Source: Thomasclavelia spiroformis
GTDB lineage: Bacteria > Bacillota_I > Bacilli_A > Erysipelotrichales > Coprobacillaceae
DNA: 64,000 nucleotides
Assembly (NCBI GenBank): GCA_016901755.1
Contig: JACJKV010000001.1
Coordinates: forward strand, 62,001 to 126,000
Direction: 5' to 3'
Below are positions 27,007 through 37,520 of the stretch, one piece after another (positions within the stretch are counted from its first letter, which is position 1; every line of letters starts with the position of its first letter). The translations under genes and the position numbers were made by a program. The notes beneath the pieces were generated by a model. The model was not told the DNA's origin, searched no databases, and saw only the letters and a list, made by a program, of their open reading frames with translations.

Positions 27007-27819
27007 TTATTCATCTGTGTCAGGTGCAGATATTGTAATCTCCATTGTATTATAACCTTCATAACTCACTGAAAGATCCCATCCATCACTGTTTTTTGCA
27101 TAAAAATAATCATCACCTTTAGAATAGTCTACATTAAAACCATAATCTAAACATTGATTCACATAAGCAGCATATTCATCTTTTGCTGTATATCCTATAT
27201 AAACAGAAAAACTATCACTATATTCATAATTGACATTTCCATATGTAGATTCTGGCATTGGCAATATATTTCCCAATTCACTCTTTGGCCATTCAATTTC
27301 ATTCATTACTATAGGTGCGTCTAAATCAATAGATAAACTTTCTTCATCTTCATCATAATATAATGATAAATGATAACCATCTTCATTAAATGCATAGTAA
27401 GAGCTTTCACTTTCTTCAGCATCTATCTCGTATCCTTCTTCGAGACACTTATTCAGGTATTCATTATACTCCTGCATTGAACTTTTAGAATAAATGATAG
27501 ACAAATAATCCTTCGTATTATCTTTAATTTCACCATTTGATAGTGATGGATCTGGCAAAACTTCATTTAATCGAATTGTCGACCAGTCAATCATTTCCCC
27601 TTTATTAAAACCAAAGATAAAATAATCAAAACATGCCACAATCAAAACAACTATTCCAAAAAACCACCATCTAAAGTAAAAAGGTTTCTTCTTTATGGTC
27701 TTGGAAGTGAACTCATTTGGAATTTGTGTCAATACAATTTCTGATTGTTCTTTAGCCTTTGTACCACAATTTGGACAATAGTCACCTTCAAATTCCTTTC
27801 CACATTTTAAACATTTCAT
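27007..27819 (-). CDS. Zinc-ribbon membrane protein with duplicated DUF6591-like domain
   Basis: A 270-residue protein starting with a zinc ribbon (CLKCG and CPNCG, residues 3-18), one membrane segment (about 50-72) and two similar extracytoplasmic repeats of about 80 residues. The first repeat begins LPDPSLSNGEI, the second LPMPESTYGNV, and both contain the pattern Y-x-x-Y-x-x-x-C-L-E/D-x-G near their middle. Paired strands and a Cys per repeat suggest a tandem domain of the DUF6591 type, which is seen in Firmicute surface proteins of unknown role. It is the last gene of the GTPase locus, 45 bases after the next gene, so membership is likely but not certain. Confidence 0.65.
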   Translation of the reverse strand: MKCLKCGKEFEGDYCPNCGTKAKEQSEIVLTQIPNEFTSKTIKKKPFYFRWWFFGIVVLIVACFDYFIFGFNKGEMIDWSTIRLNEVLPDPSLSNGEIKDNTKDYLSIIYSKSSMQEYNEYLNKCLEEGYEIDAEESESSYYAFNEDGYHLSLYYDEDEESLSIDLDAPIVMNEIEWPKSELGNILPMPESTYGNVNYEYSDSFSVYIGYTAKDEYAAYVNQCLDYGFNVDYSKGDDYFYAKNSDGWDLSVSYEGYNTMEITISAPDTDE

Positions 27820-27863
27820 TTCAGATCCTCCCTATAAAACAGATACTTTCTATAAAACATGTG

Positions 27864-28445
27864 TTAGACATATTCTATTTCAAAACTTGGATTACCAATA
27901 TTCAAAGAAAAATCATTCATATTAATGTTTTCTACGAAAAAAGTAATTTGTTTTGATTTTTGAAATGGTATGTAATATTTAATATCTTTGAGTTCTTCTT
28001 TCAAAATTCGATAATAAATCATCTTTTCATCTAACTCTATTTCTTCACTTATGATCTGTACAAGGATACCATGTGTGTTATAACAATCCGCAGGAGAAAT
28101 TTTTACCTTGATTTTATATCTTCCTCCTACCATAACAGGTTCTGGGTATTTGATTCTTGTATCTTCGACAAGTTTTATTTCAGTACCGTTAATTGATTCA
28201 ACTCTTGTTACAAATACATCATATAATCCTCTTTCCAGTTTTAAATCATATGATATCAATGACTGACTGTTAATCTGATGTCTTAAAATAGTTTTTATAT
28301 TCTGATAATTGAGAGCAGGACTTAAAGAACGATTATTTGGTGTAAATTCCAATTGATAGTCATATTCTTCATTAACATCCTTTTTTATAGCTCTAGCTAC
28401 TCTGACATTATCATGTTTACTTTCAACTTTGAGTAATTTGATCAT
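27864..28445 (-). CDS. Unknown protein of the GTPase-tubulin locus
   Basis: A 193-residue, apparently soluble protein with alternating hydrophobic and polar residues, suggesting a mainly beta-strand fold. No signal peptide, membrane segment, cysteine cluster or catalytic motif is visible. It sits 17 bases after the membrane vWA gene, in the same transcription unit, so it probably works with that protein. I recognise no family. Confidence 0.6.
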   Translation of the reverse strand: MIKLLKVESKHDNVRVARAIKKDVNEEYDYQLEFTPNNRSLSPALNYQNIKTILRHQINSQSLISYDLKLERGLYDVFVTRVESINGTEIKLVEDTRIKYPEPVMVGGRYKIKVKISPADCYNTHGILVQIISEEIELDEKMIYYRILKEELKDIKYYIPFQKSKQITFFVENINMNDFSLNIGNPSFEIEYV

Positions 28446-28461
28446 TATTCATCCCTCACTA

Positions 28462-29826
28462 CTAAAAAGTTAATTTATTATCTCCAAATGATTCGTTCTT
28501 ATCTTTTTTACCAATTGAAAAATCATTTTGAGACTCATATTTATGATTGTTTTGACTTTCGTATCTGCCACCACTGTTCATATGAATACTTGTATCTACT
28601 TTATTAACAAACGTAGATGCCACCAAAACCATATAAACTGCTGTGAGTACATCTGGATCCAAGTCAAAAGTATTAATTCCCAGTTCTAATGCCAAGCCAG
28701 CCAGACATGATGTTATTAATGAAGAAATAAGTATCAACGAAAAATCTTCATTTCTTCCTGTAGCAAACATCATAGCTAAAGAAATAAGCAAGCCAATGAT
28801 CATAGTAAAGACAATTCTCATAATGGCGAACATTAAATCAAGTTCCGGTACATAACGATAAGTAAAGAATGTTCTGGCATATTTGCTGTCACTATTTTTA
28901 ACAATTGCGGTTTGCATTGCATTTTCCAAATCTCCAGCATCATTAACACTGACAAAAACACCGCCGGTCCTGTCTGCAATTTGCTGCATCAATTCTCGGT
29001 CAACATTCCCCAAGCCAACTGTTGAAACTGTAATATGATTATCAACATAATCATTTAGGGTATCTTCCATCATATTAACAGTTTTTGCATCAGTTGCATA
29101 TCCATCAGATAACAGCAAAAATTTTGGATTATCACCTAAATCATCAAGATAATCATTTTTATAATCTTCCAGTAAGCTTTCTAAAGTTTTCCTTATCTGT
29201 GTATCTCCAGTATTTTTGACTTTCAAATCACCAATACCGTCTGATTTAGGTGCGACATCTCTAATACATTGGATATTACTGTTAAAACTATATACTCCGT
29301 ATGGGAAATCTTCATCTTTATCTTTGATGATTTCTTCAATAGCATCATATCTTAAAGAATTTGGATCACTCGTATTCATCGATGCAGAATTATCAATAAT
29401 GAATATATACGATGTTGGACTTTTATAAACTGTATTTTGTTTATCAAAAAAATTCATTTCATAAATATATTCAAACAAGGTACTTACTATTAAAACAGCA
29501 ATAACACTGACAACCAACAGTAAAACATTTTTACCAAATTCAGACTGATTGCCATTAATGAGACTATAAATAAGCACAAAAACTGCAACAACTGCAAATA
29601 AAACGATAATTCTAATTCCAATAGCTAGTGGACTCCATAAATCACCTAATTGCTGATAAACTAAGTCAGACAGAAAATAACCAGCAATTCCTCCTATGAT
29701 ACTAATAATTAATGTTACAAAATCAAATGACTTACTTTTTTTGATATTAGTATTGATCATCGTATTGTTTTGATCAAAACTATCATCTGAATTCATCTTG
29801 AAATCATTAAAATCATTAAAATCCAT
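28462..29826 (-). CDS. Membrane protein with internal von Willebrand A domain
   Basis: A 454-residue protein. Three membrane segments (about 35-52, 64-90, 100-122) are followed by a vWA domain with a complete MIDAS: DNSAS near 142, the Thr of TGDT near 205 and LLLSDG near 235. Three more membrane segments (about 330-400) and a polar C-terminal tail follow. With an inside N-terminus the vWA domain would lie outside the membrane. MIDAS vWA domains bind a partner carboxylate through Mg, so this is probably a regulated adhesion or assembly module. It lies two bases from the 593-residue gene. Confidence 0.75.
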   Translation of the reverse strand: MDFNDFNDFKMNSDDSFDQNNTMINTNIKKSKSFDFVTLIISIIGGIAGYFLSDLVYQQLGDLWSPLAIGIRIIVLFAVVAVFVLIYSLINGNQSEFGKNVLLLVVSVIAVLIVSTLFEYIYEMNFFDKQNTVYKSPTSYIFIIDNSASMNTSDPNSLRYDAIEEIIKDKDEDFPYGVYSFNSNIQCIRDVAPKSDGIGDLKVKNTGDTQIRKTLESLLEDYKNDYLDDLGDNPKFLLLSDGYATDAKTVNMMEDTLNDYVDNHITVSTVGLGNVDRELMQQIADRTGGVFVSVNDAGDLENAMQTAIVKNSDSKYARTFFTYRYVPELDLMFAIMRIVFTMIIGLLISLAMMFATGRNEDFSLILISSLITSCLAGLALELGINTFDLDPDVLTAVYMVLVASTFVNKVDTSIHMNSGGRYESQNNHKYESQNDFSIGKKDKNESFGDNKLTF

Positions 29827-29828
29827 AA

Positions 29829-31610
29829 TTATCCTCCCCTTTTATACTTTACAATATATTGATCAGAATTATAATTCCTTGATGATATAATAAAGAATGA
29901 ATTATCTCTAAAAATATCATTCACATTTGTCAAAAGGTGAAGATAATCCTGCAATAATACACTAATATCATTATCACTATTTAACTGCGGTGTTAATAAT
30001 ATAAAAGAATTAATCGGCTGAATATCTGTAAAATTGTTGTGCACTACACCGAGATTATGTTTATTCTGTACTTCCTGAAGTAAAGTATGATTTAAAAATA
30101 ATTTTAATCGTTCGATTAAAGACTGATGATCATCAACAATATCAGCAATAAACTGCGAATCAATATTATCTAAAATATCTTTGACTGACTGGTTAACTTG
30201 AAAAACAGGAAGATTTTTTACCTGTAATTCATCTAAAGTCCCACCATATTCACTTAATGTTAATTCATCCAGGATATTGGCATATTGATGATTCTTTTTT
30301 ACAATATCATCAATGGCCAGCTTTAGATTATTTTCATTGGAAATGATTTCTATAATATGCTGGATAATCTCTCTCTCCTTATCGAACTTATAAAAATTAA
30401 GATAATAATCATATTCATCTTTTAAATATTTATTAACGTACATAATATTAGTATGAGAAACAAAACGTTTGCTCATCTGCTCTTGCTGCTGGTCAATATT
30501 TTCAATTCTCTTTTCTAACACATTTATGATCTCCTGACCAATATAAACGGAATTTGCATCCAAAGATGTTGAAGACGTTATGATTTTTTCAATCATTTCA
30601 GCATATTGACTTTCATCAAAACAGATATTTTCAAATATTTGTTTGACCAGATCTTTTATCACACCTTCACTTTTTAAAACATGATTATAAACTGGCTGAA
30701 TATTCTGTTTCTTTCTGCCGAAAAAACCTTTGCTCTTTTTTTGTTCAGTAACATTTTGAAAAGTTAAAGGAACATAAAGATAGCTTTTATTATCACTAAC
30801 ACTTAAATATTGCTTGAAAAAATTTTCTAAAGCCTGATTAATACCCTGATTAAGATCATTCGTATCAATATGATTACCATCAACCTGTCTAATGTATATT
30901 TCTTTTAACAAACGACAAGTGATAAATTCTGATATCTTTAAATAATGAAGACATAGCGAACTCCAAGAATAGCCATCCGATTCATCCTGTCTCATCTGAT
31001 AATCATCTCTTACTAAATTCAACGCAATTAATTGCGCTTCTTTAGCAACATCCTGTGCCACAAAAGGTATTTCGATATGATAAATATTTTTCCAGATATC
31101 TTTTCCTTTTTCAATAAACTGATATGCGTACTGATAGTTTTTATCCGTTTTATTCTGGTCAAATAAACCATAAAACGCTTTTTTATTAACATCCAGTCCA
31201 AAATTATCTAACTCACTAAATGCATCTCCGATTTCCGCAATCAGCTGATCATCGACTTCTTCAAAAAAAGGATCATCCATCATTGCCACAAAAATAATTC
31301 TTATATCATCATATTTTTTTCCTTGTCGTGAAACTTCGGTAATATTTTGTTTAAAAGCTTCAATTAAATCACTCTTATGAATTTCTGAAGAAATCTGAAT
31401 TTCATATAAACTAGGTTTGATATTAAAAGAAATAGTAAATGCATCTTTTAAAGATGCATTTACTCTATCATAAGTATCCTTACCCAAATAAATTGCCATG
31501 ACAACAGGAGCATTCACAAAACCAGCATATCTTGCATTCAAAAAACCATTACAAAAACTATTAATTTCGTTTTTTATATTTTCTTTTGTTTGTGCAATAT
31601 TATTATCCAT
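29829..31610 (-). CDS. Unknown large partner of the tubulin-like protein
   Basis: A 593-residue, mostly helical soluble protein without signal peptide or membrane segment. Coiled-coil-like stretches occur around residues 350-450 (NVLEKRIENIDQQQEQM and following). I see no Walker, Zn-binding or nuclease motif. It is 25 bases downstream of the tubulin-like gene and two bases before a membrane vWA gene, which suggests a link or adaptor between filament and membrane. No family recognised, so function is inference from position only. Confidence 0.6.
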   Translation of the reverse strand: MDNNIAQTKENIKNEINSFCNGFLNARYAGFVNAPVVMAIYLGKDTYDRVNASLKDAFTISFNIKPSLYEIQISSEIHKSDLIEAFKQNITEVSRQGKKYDDIRIIFVAMMDDPFFEEVDDQLIAEIGDAFSELDNFGLDVNKKAFYGLFDQNKTDKNYQYAYQFIEKGKDIWKNIYHIEIPFVAQDVAKEAQLIALNLVRDDYQMRQDESDGYSWSSLCLHYLKISEFITCRLLKEIYIRQVDGNHIDTNDLNQGINQALENFFKQYLSVSDNKSYLYVPLTFQNVTEQKKSKGFFGRKKQNIQPVYNHVLKSEGVIKDLVKQIFENICFDESQYAEMIEKIITSSTSLDANSVYIGQEIINVLEKRIENIDQQQEQMSKRFVSHTNIMYVNKYLKDEYDYYLNFYKFDKEREIIQHIIEIISNENNLKLAIDDIVKKNHQYANILDELTLSEYGGTLDELQVKNLPVFQVNQSVKDILDNIDSQFIADIVDDHQSLIERLKLFLNHTLLQEVQNKHNLGVVHNNFTDIQPINSFILLTPQLNSDNDISVLLQDYLHLLTNVNDIFRDNSFFIISSRNYNSDQYIVKYKRGG

Positions 31611-31635
31611 ATTTAATCTCCCTTATGTTATCAAA

Positions 31636-34600
31636 CTATTCCATATTTGATAACAGCAATTCATAGAATCGTTTTAAATCTTTTGCAGGATCAGGTTCAG
31701 AAAGATTTAAGTCTGCAATTTGATAATTTTCTGCAATTCCTAATGATACCGCTTCATCATTGATTTCTTCCCAGTTAAAAGGATCACCTAAACATTCATC
31801 ACCTAAAACATATTCAATATGTTCACTAAAACTGTCACAGTCAACCTGATCTCCATTTTCAATAATCTTAACAGCTTGAGCTCTTAACATTTCTAATCTT
31901 CTTTCTTCTAATGTTGTAAACTTGCTAAAAACATTATATAAATAGAATTTTTTATCAAATGTTTTCTTTGTTGTCAGGTTAACAGTTACTGGTTCATTAC
32001 CATTCATGTAATTCCAAATTGTATTTTTATCTGGAGTTTTCTGTTTAACTAGACCTGCACGCAAAGCAAAAGCAAAGACTTCGACATGATCGATAAATTG
32101 TTTTTTACCTTTCATTTCAGTTTCAATTTCACTCATTAAATCCATGATTTCTTTAAATTTAGGATTATTCTTTTCAATGATATCCATATATTTTATAGAT
32201 TTACGAATCCATTTATAAACATCAGCAATTGGAACTGGCAAATCCTTATATTTATCCTCATTTGTTTGTGAAAGATCACGAACACTTAAATCAATATCAG
32301 TATTACCAGTATTAACAAGAACCTGATTAATGATATAACCATTTTCTTTCATAAATTCAATTAAATCGAAATCTTTATTACGTTTCATTTTCTTAGTTAA
32401 CGCTTCTTTAAAGCTTTCTTTGTCTGGTTCACTGACAATATCCATCAAATACATGACACCAGCCTGTGAAACTGGATCTTTATAAAGATTGATTGAATGC
32501 AATACATCAATTCCTTCATCAACTTCATCCCTAACTTTTGTTAATAATTGGTAATCTGGATTATTATATATCATCTCTGGAACTTCATTTCTTGTAGAAA
32601 TATCTTTTGCTACGCTGTCAATTGTATATGGATTTGGGAAACGACCCCAGTTTTCTTTATTTTCATCCATATGTCTACCAGCTTTTGCATTAGAGATATA
32701 CTGCTGATTGAAATCTGCCATACCATTAAGTATATACATTGGCAAGTTAAAATAGCGTTGTGTAACAATAAATTTATTTTTTGCATTGCTTGTTACAGGT
32801 GTCTGTCCCTGATTAGAAATAATTTCAGCTAATATTTTTGAAAGTAAAGGTGTATCAGCCAATGTTCCAATATAAATCTGAGAAGTAAACTCTTTAAATG
32901 AAATTGAATTTGATTGAGCTAATGTTCTCGCCCCTGTATTTAATACATTGTAAATTTCCATAGCCGCATTAGTTAATGCTTCCATTTTTGGTGAACCAGG
33001 ATTATTATTGGCCCACATTGTATCTAATTCATCAGCACTAATATCCTGGTTATTGTAAGCAACAACAACAAATTTTTCAATAATATCATTTCTCATATTA
33101 TTATGGATCAGACATTCATCCATCAGATCTCTAACAACTGTTACAACATCGAAATCATCGTCTTTATTTTCAGCAAGCCATTTTTCTTTGTTATTACGCA
33201 TTGTTTTAATAAAATTCTGTGCCAGTTCTTCAACAGCCACACGTGAAATAAAACTGTTCAAATACTGTTCCAAATGTTGAGCCTTCGCTTTACCACTAGA
33301 CAGGATATCAACAGAATAGCTTGTGTGATTTCCTTTTTTAACCTGTTTTGACTGAGCAAAATACTGACCATCTTTATTAAGGATTCTTTGAATTTCAGTC
33401 AATACAGAAGTGTAAACTTCAAACAGTCTTGAATTCAATTTATTCATTTCATCAGCAACATTATACAGACCATCAGCAATCAGATCATACAATGGAGCAT
33501 CAATATCAGTAATGACAGCTAATTTTGCACATGTATCCTTGTATTCTGCCATTTCCTTCTTTCCACCAAGCAATTTTGTGGCTTCACTTGCCAATTGATT
33601 AACTTTTGCCTGTCCGCCATTAGCAAAAGTATTTTTAGCATTCTTTGCCTGTTCTTTAAACTGATTACCTAACAGATAAAGCTGTTCTACGATACCAGAG
33701 AATGGTTCATCAGGGTTACCAACATTTAATTCATTTGATTTATGTTCGATTGCTTTTAAAGCCATATATGGTCCATATGTATCAAATATTTTATCAATCT
33801 GTTTTGATAAATCTTCAAAAAGTTTTGCTTCAAACTGTGATCTGAAAACAGGAGTAATTTTTTGTGAATAATAATTAGCCATGTTAACAGCCAGCTGATA
33901 TCCATACATTGGATTATTACTGATCATACTTTTCTTGATATTATCTTCAATGAAGATATTTCTTCTAATAGGATCTTGTGGATTAATACTTAAAACATAC
34001 TGTCTGACAGATAAAATACTGTCAGTACTTGTCGCTTTATAAACTTCATCAAGCATCTGTTTATTCACTTTCTGGAAGTTCGTAAATTCTGTTAAAACAT
34101 TTTCATAAATTTTATTAACGCAATAAGCTAAAATTTCATCTCTTGGAATTTTAATTGCATTATAACCTAGAACCTGATATTTATAAGAAGCATAACGGTG
34201 GAAATCTTTTCTGTTTGGATGATTTCTAAACCATGCATTTAACATTGCTGATTCATTGCTCATTAATGATTCAGCTAATTGTACAGGCTGCCCACTGCTA
34301 TCAACAAAAGATATGTCTGTCAGCATGTCCATCAGCTGATCAGTCAAACGACCCATGGTTACTTCCATTTTATTAATTCCACCTGTTTCACTATAACCAG
34401 AAACCAGTGTACATGTTGAGAAAATGTTTTTATTTGAATTAATGCTCTTAACGCCTAATTTCAAACTATAATTGCTGCCTGTTTCAACAATATTCATAAA
34501 ATAATCAATTTCTTTTAAAGCTGAATATCCGTTTGTTTTTAAATTCAGTTTGATATTGTCATTATCTTTGATACCATTTTCTTCAAATTGAGCATCAGGT

Positions 34601-35283
34601 GTATAAATATATCCTGCCAGTGTATATTTTGAAAAACCAACAGAAGTAAACAAATCATGAATCATATAAGGTATATCAATAATCGTCCCTGAACCGGTAC
34701 CACCTGAAATCCCCGCAATGACGATAACATCAACATTAGCACCATCAATTTCATTCGCTTTTTCAATCGCACTGTTGATAACTGTCGATAATTTGCTTCT
34801 TGTTGTTCCATATACATGATCATTAACAAGCATTGCTCTACCGATCTGTCTGATCTGTTGTGCTCCATCTCCTTTTAATGGTGTCCCAATCAAACTAGGA
34901 TTTAACCATTCTTTGATATTCTGTGGAATTGATTCTTTATAAAGCAATTTTTCAATAATAGGTTCATACAAAGTAATAGTTTCTGCTGAATCCATATACG
35001 CATTTGGATTAGAATTACGAGTCCCATCATTTTTTACTTTTGAAATTTTATTTGTATCATCAACGCAAGTATCAATAACCCTAAAAAATACCTTATCTGA
35101 TGAACCTATTTCTTTTTCAAATTTTCCTTTCAGCATATTGACGGTTCGACCACCCAAACCACCTAAACTGATAATAATTGTAGGATTAGGTTTGACATGA
35201 GACTTTTCACTAACAAAAGCAACCCCACTTTTATTTAATTCTAATTCTTTTAACTTATCTTTTTTTGCCTGACTTAATGCCAT
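31636..35283 (-). CDS. Tubulin/FtsZ-like protein (Tubulin_2 type)
   Basis: At 1215 residues this is the largest gene here. The N-terminal 350 residues match the tubulin/FtsZ GTPase fold: a glycine loop SLGGLGGRTVN near 40, then IVIAGISGGTGSGT near 190-200, which contains the GGTGSG tubulin signature that contacts GTP phosphates. The remaining 850 residues are largely helical. I could not find a clear T7 loop (NxDxxD/E), the element that stimulates hydrolysis in polymers. Proteins of the Tubulin_2 family occur in bacterial operons with GTPases and vWA proteins; polymerisation is unproven. A cytoskeletal or scaffold role at the membrane is inference. Confidence 0.75.
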   Translation of the reverse strand: MALSQAKKDKLKELELNKSGVAFVSEKSHVKPNPTIIISLGGLGGRTVNMLKGKFEKEIGSSDKVFFRVIDTCVDDTNKISKVKNDGTRNSNPNAYMDSAETITLYEPIIEKLLYKESIPQNIKEWLNPSLIGTPLKGDGAQQIRQIGRAMLVNDHVYGTTRSKLSTVINSAIEKANEIDGANVDVIVIAGISGGTGSGTIIDIPYMIHDLFTSVGFSKYTLAGYIYTPDAQFEENGIKDNDNIKLNLKTNGYSALKEIDYFMNIVETGSNYSLKLGVKSINSNKNIFSTCTLVSGYSETGGINKMEVTMGRLTDQLMDMLTDISFVDSSGQPVQLAESLMSNESAMLNAWFRNHPNRKDFHRYASYKYQVLGYNAIKIPRDEILAYCVNKIYENVLTEFTNFQKVNKQMLDEVYKATSTDSILSVRQYVLSINPQDPIRRNIFIEDNIKKSMISNNPMYGYQLAVNMANYYSQKITPVFRSQFEAKLFEDLSKQIDKIFDTYGPYMALKAIEHKSNELNVGNPDEPFSGIVEQLYLLGNQFKEQAKNAKNTFANGGQAKVNQLASEATKLLGGKKEMAEYKDTCAKLAVITDIDAPLYDLIADGLYNVADEMNKLNSRLFEVYTSVLTEIQRILNKDGQYFAQSKQVKKGNHTSYSVDILSSGKAKAQHLEQYLNSFISRVAVEELAQNFIKTMRNNKEKWLAENKDDDFDVVTVVRDLMDECLIHNNMRNDIIEKFVVVAYNNQDISADELDTMWANNNPGSPKMEALTNAAMEIYNVLNTGARTLAQSNSISFKEFTSQIYIGTLADTPLLSKILAEIISNQGQTPVTSNAKNKFIVTQRYFNLPMYILNGMADFNQQYISNAKAGRHMDENKENWGRFPNPYTIDSVAKDISTRNEVPEMIYNNPDYQLLTKVRDEVDEGIDVLHSINLYKDPVSQAGVMYLMDIVSEPDKESFKEALTKKMKRNKDFDLIEFMKENGYIINQVLVNTGNTDIDLSVRDLSQTNEDKYKDLPVPIADVYKWIRKSIKYMDIIEKNNPKFKEIMDLMSEIETEMKGKKQFIDHVEVFAFALRAGLVKQKTPDKNTIWNYMNGNEPVTVNLTTKKTFDKKFYLYNVFSKFTTLEERRLEMLRAQAVKIIENGDQVDCDSFSEHIEYVLGDECLGDPFNWEEINDEAVSLGIAENYQIADLNLSEPDPAKDLKRFYELLLSNME

Positions 35284-35301
35284 AAAAATTCTCCCCTCTA
35301 T

Positions 35302-37509
35302 TTAAAATGTAAAATCATTAAAACCATCATTATTGGCACCATTTGACTGATTATTCTGATTGAACATTTCCATATTTTCGTCAAATGATTGTTTCTTTCT
35401 GAACATGGATGCAGCATAGTGACCAACTATTGTCATTTCTAAACCATTATCATCTTTGATGCAAATTGTGAAATTCTTTTCACTCTTCCATTTTTCTTTT
35501 ACTTTTACTCCATAACGTAAATTATTTCCATATGATACATGAGGATTTTTTATTTTGATGATACATCCGTTTTTACCAAGGTATGTTCCAACAAATACTA
35601 CTGATTCTAAAGCTTTCTTTATTGGTGAATCATTATTTAACAGCTGGTATAATTTTTCTGCTTTATCATCATAGCTTTGATGATAAACATCACTTGCATA
35701 CTGACTCATTCCGGTTGCCAGATTTTTCTTTCTCATTAAGAATATATTGCTTGGATATGTTCGTACATCCCCAATTGAATAAGATTCTATATCTTTTTCA
35801 ACGATAACTTCCTGTATTGTAAAATTACCTCTGATAAGACGGAATCTTCTGATGATCAGATATGCAATGATCAATGCAGCAGCACCAATGACAAATGGTA
35901 TAGATGCATATAAGATCAGTAAAGCTTTATCATTGACTTTTACTGTAAAAGTCGTATCAACGGTGTTTCCTAGTTTATCTTCATAGGTCACTGTCACATT
36001 GGCAGAACCCCAATCATAACCAGTGATTTTCAGTCCTTGATCAGTTAAATCAGCAGAAACTGTATCTTCGTCTGTTGATTCTGCCTTAATCACTTTGAAA
36101 CCAACATCATCTGGGTCATCAATCGCCCCTTTTAATGTTTTCATTGAAATCACTTTACTGTCAGAATCTTTAAATGTTTTATCCAAAGTCTGTTTGTCAA
36201 TATCTTTTTTTATGGAAATGGGTTTCTTGTTTGTTTTAATTTCCAGCTGATCTGTTAGATGAAAAGTATCAGAAACTACATCGATCTGAATGTCATATGT
36301 TGCCACATGATCAAAATTAACTTTCCCGACAAAACTGTTATCCTGATAAGTTAATGTGATAGTTTGGCTTTTTTTAGTATCTTTTGCTGTCACAACAGCA
36401 GTTGCTTTGGTATTTTGATATGTATCTGAAGTCGTGACATTTTTATTGTCTTGCTGAATGCAGGTTTTAATCGTTGCTTCTTCGCCATTTGACAATTCCG
36501 TGATATTTTTGTTGCTGCTGTTTAAAACTGAACTTTTTAAAGTGTAATCATAATACGGAATATATATGGCTGAGATTTTCACATCTTTATTTGTCTCAAT
36601 CGTATAAGTACCTTTTTCCGGTTTATATAGCTTTAAAACAATACTGTTTTGATATTTGTATTGCTTTGCATGATCAGTACCAAAATTAACCTTTTTTTGA
36701 TCAGGATCAATCAAATCTAAAGAAACATCATTTATACTAGAATTACTTGTAACCGTAATATTAGCTTCCTTGACATTTGAAGAGATTGTGACTTTATTGT
36801 CGACAACAGCGATTGGTGAAGTATTCATCAATTCAGCAATAACAGTTGTGAAATAATTATCGATTGAATCAGGATCAGTATCCGTTGTAATACGATTTGT
36901 AGAATTAGCAATGGCAATACTATCTAATTTTTTGTAAGGTGAATCATTATGGTCAACCATTTCTTTACCATAACCAATACAGTAAATCTGAACTCCAGCA
37001 TTTTTGGCTATTGTCAAAGCATCATTTAATCGCTCATCACTTTCTACCTCTTTATTTCTTTCGTGTCCAAAATCATTTCGACCATCTGAAAACACCAAAA
37101 TAGCATGTACCTTACCATCATTGACATCAAACATATCAAGGGCATCAGCAACCGCATTACCTACATCGGTATCACCAGTGTATTTGATATTCTCTATCCA
37201 ATCAGTCGCTGATTTAGTCTGTTTATCATCCGAAAGACTCGTAAGTCCATCCTTCCATTTCGAACGGCTTCTATTAAATGTAATAATATTAGCACGACTG
37301 TTCGAAGGCATCATAGTAATAAATTTCTTTGCTGCTTCTTTCATCATATTGTCAGGATCATTTGATTTCATTGATCCTGACTGATCAAGAACAAGAACAA
37401 CATCCATTTCCTTATTCTCAATCGCGTGAGTATTAACAGCAGGCTGAATCACCAATGCCAATGTCATTGTCATAAAAATGACTAGAACTGTAATTATTTT
37501 TTTCATCAT
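35302..37509 (-). CDS. Secreted/membrane-anchored von Willebrand A protein
   Basis: A protein of about 735 residues. A signal peptide (residues 1-25, ending NTHA) leads to a vWA domain with complete MIDAS: LDQSGS near 40, TGDTD near 105 and VFSDGRND near 140. Beta-rich Ig-like repeats follow, then one membrane segment (about 523-548) and a 180-residue cytoplasmic tail with VVFVGTYLGKNGC. So the vWA part faces outside and the tail inside, as for a receptor. The ATG at 37509 follows GGAGGGGAA directly and is better than the upstream ATG at 37521. It is the upstream neighbour of the tubulin-like gene. Confidence 0.75.
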   Translation of the reverse strand: MMKKIITVLVIFMTMTLALVIQPAVNTHAIENKEMDVVLVLDQSGSMKSNDPDNMMKEAAKKFITMMPSNSRANIITFNRSRSKWKDGLTSLSDDKQTKSATDWIENIKYTGDTDVGNAVADALDMFDVNDGKVHAILVFSDGRNDFGHERNKEVESDERLNDALTIAKNAGVQIYCIGYGKEMVDHNDSPYKKLDSIAIANSTNRITTDTDPDSIDNYFTTVIAELMNTSPIAVVDNKVTISSNVKEANITVTSNSSINDVSLDLIDPDQKKVNFGTDHAKQYKYQNSIVLKLYKPEKGTYTIETNKDVKISAIYIPYYDYTLKSSVLNSSNKNITELSNGEEATIKTCIQQDNKNVTTSDTYQNTKATAVVTAKDTKKSQTITLTYQDNSFVGKVNFDHVATYDIQIDVVSDTFHLTDQLEIKTNKKPISIKKDIDKQTLDKTFKDSDSKVISMKTLKGAIDDPDDVGFKVIKAESTDEDTVSADLTDQGLKITGYDWGSANVTVTYEDKLGNTVDTTFTVKVNDKALLILYASIPFVIGAAALIIAYLIIRRFRLIRGNFTIQEVIVEKDIESYSIGDVRTYPSNIFLMRKKNLATGMSQYASDVYHQSYDDKAEKLYQLLNNDSPIKKALESVVFVGTYLGKNGCIIKIKNPHVSYGNNLRYGVKVKEKWKSEKNFTICIKDDNGLEMTIVGHYAASMFRKKQSFDENMEMFNQNNQSNGANNDGFNDFTF

Positions 37510-37520
37510 TTCCCCTCCCA

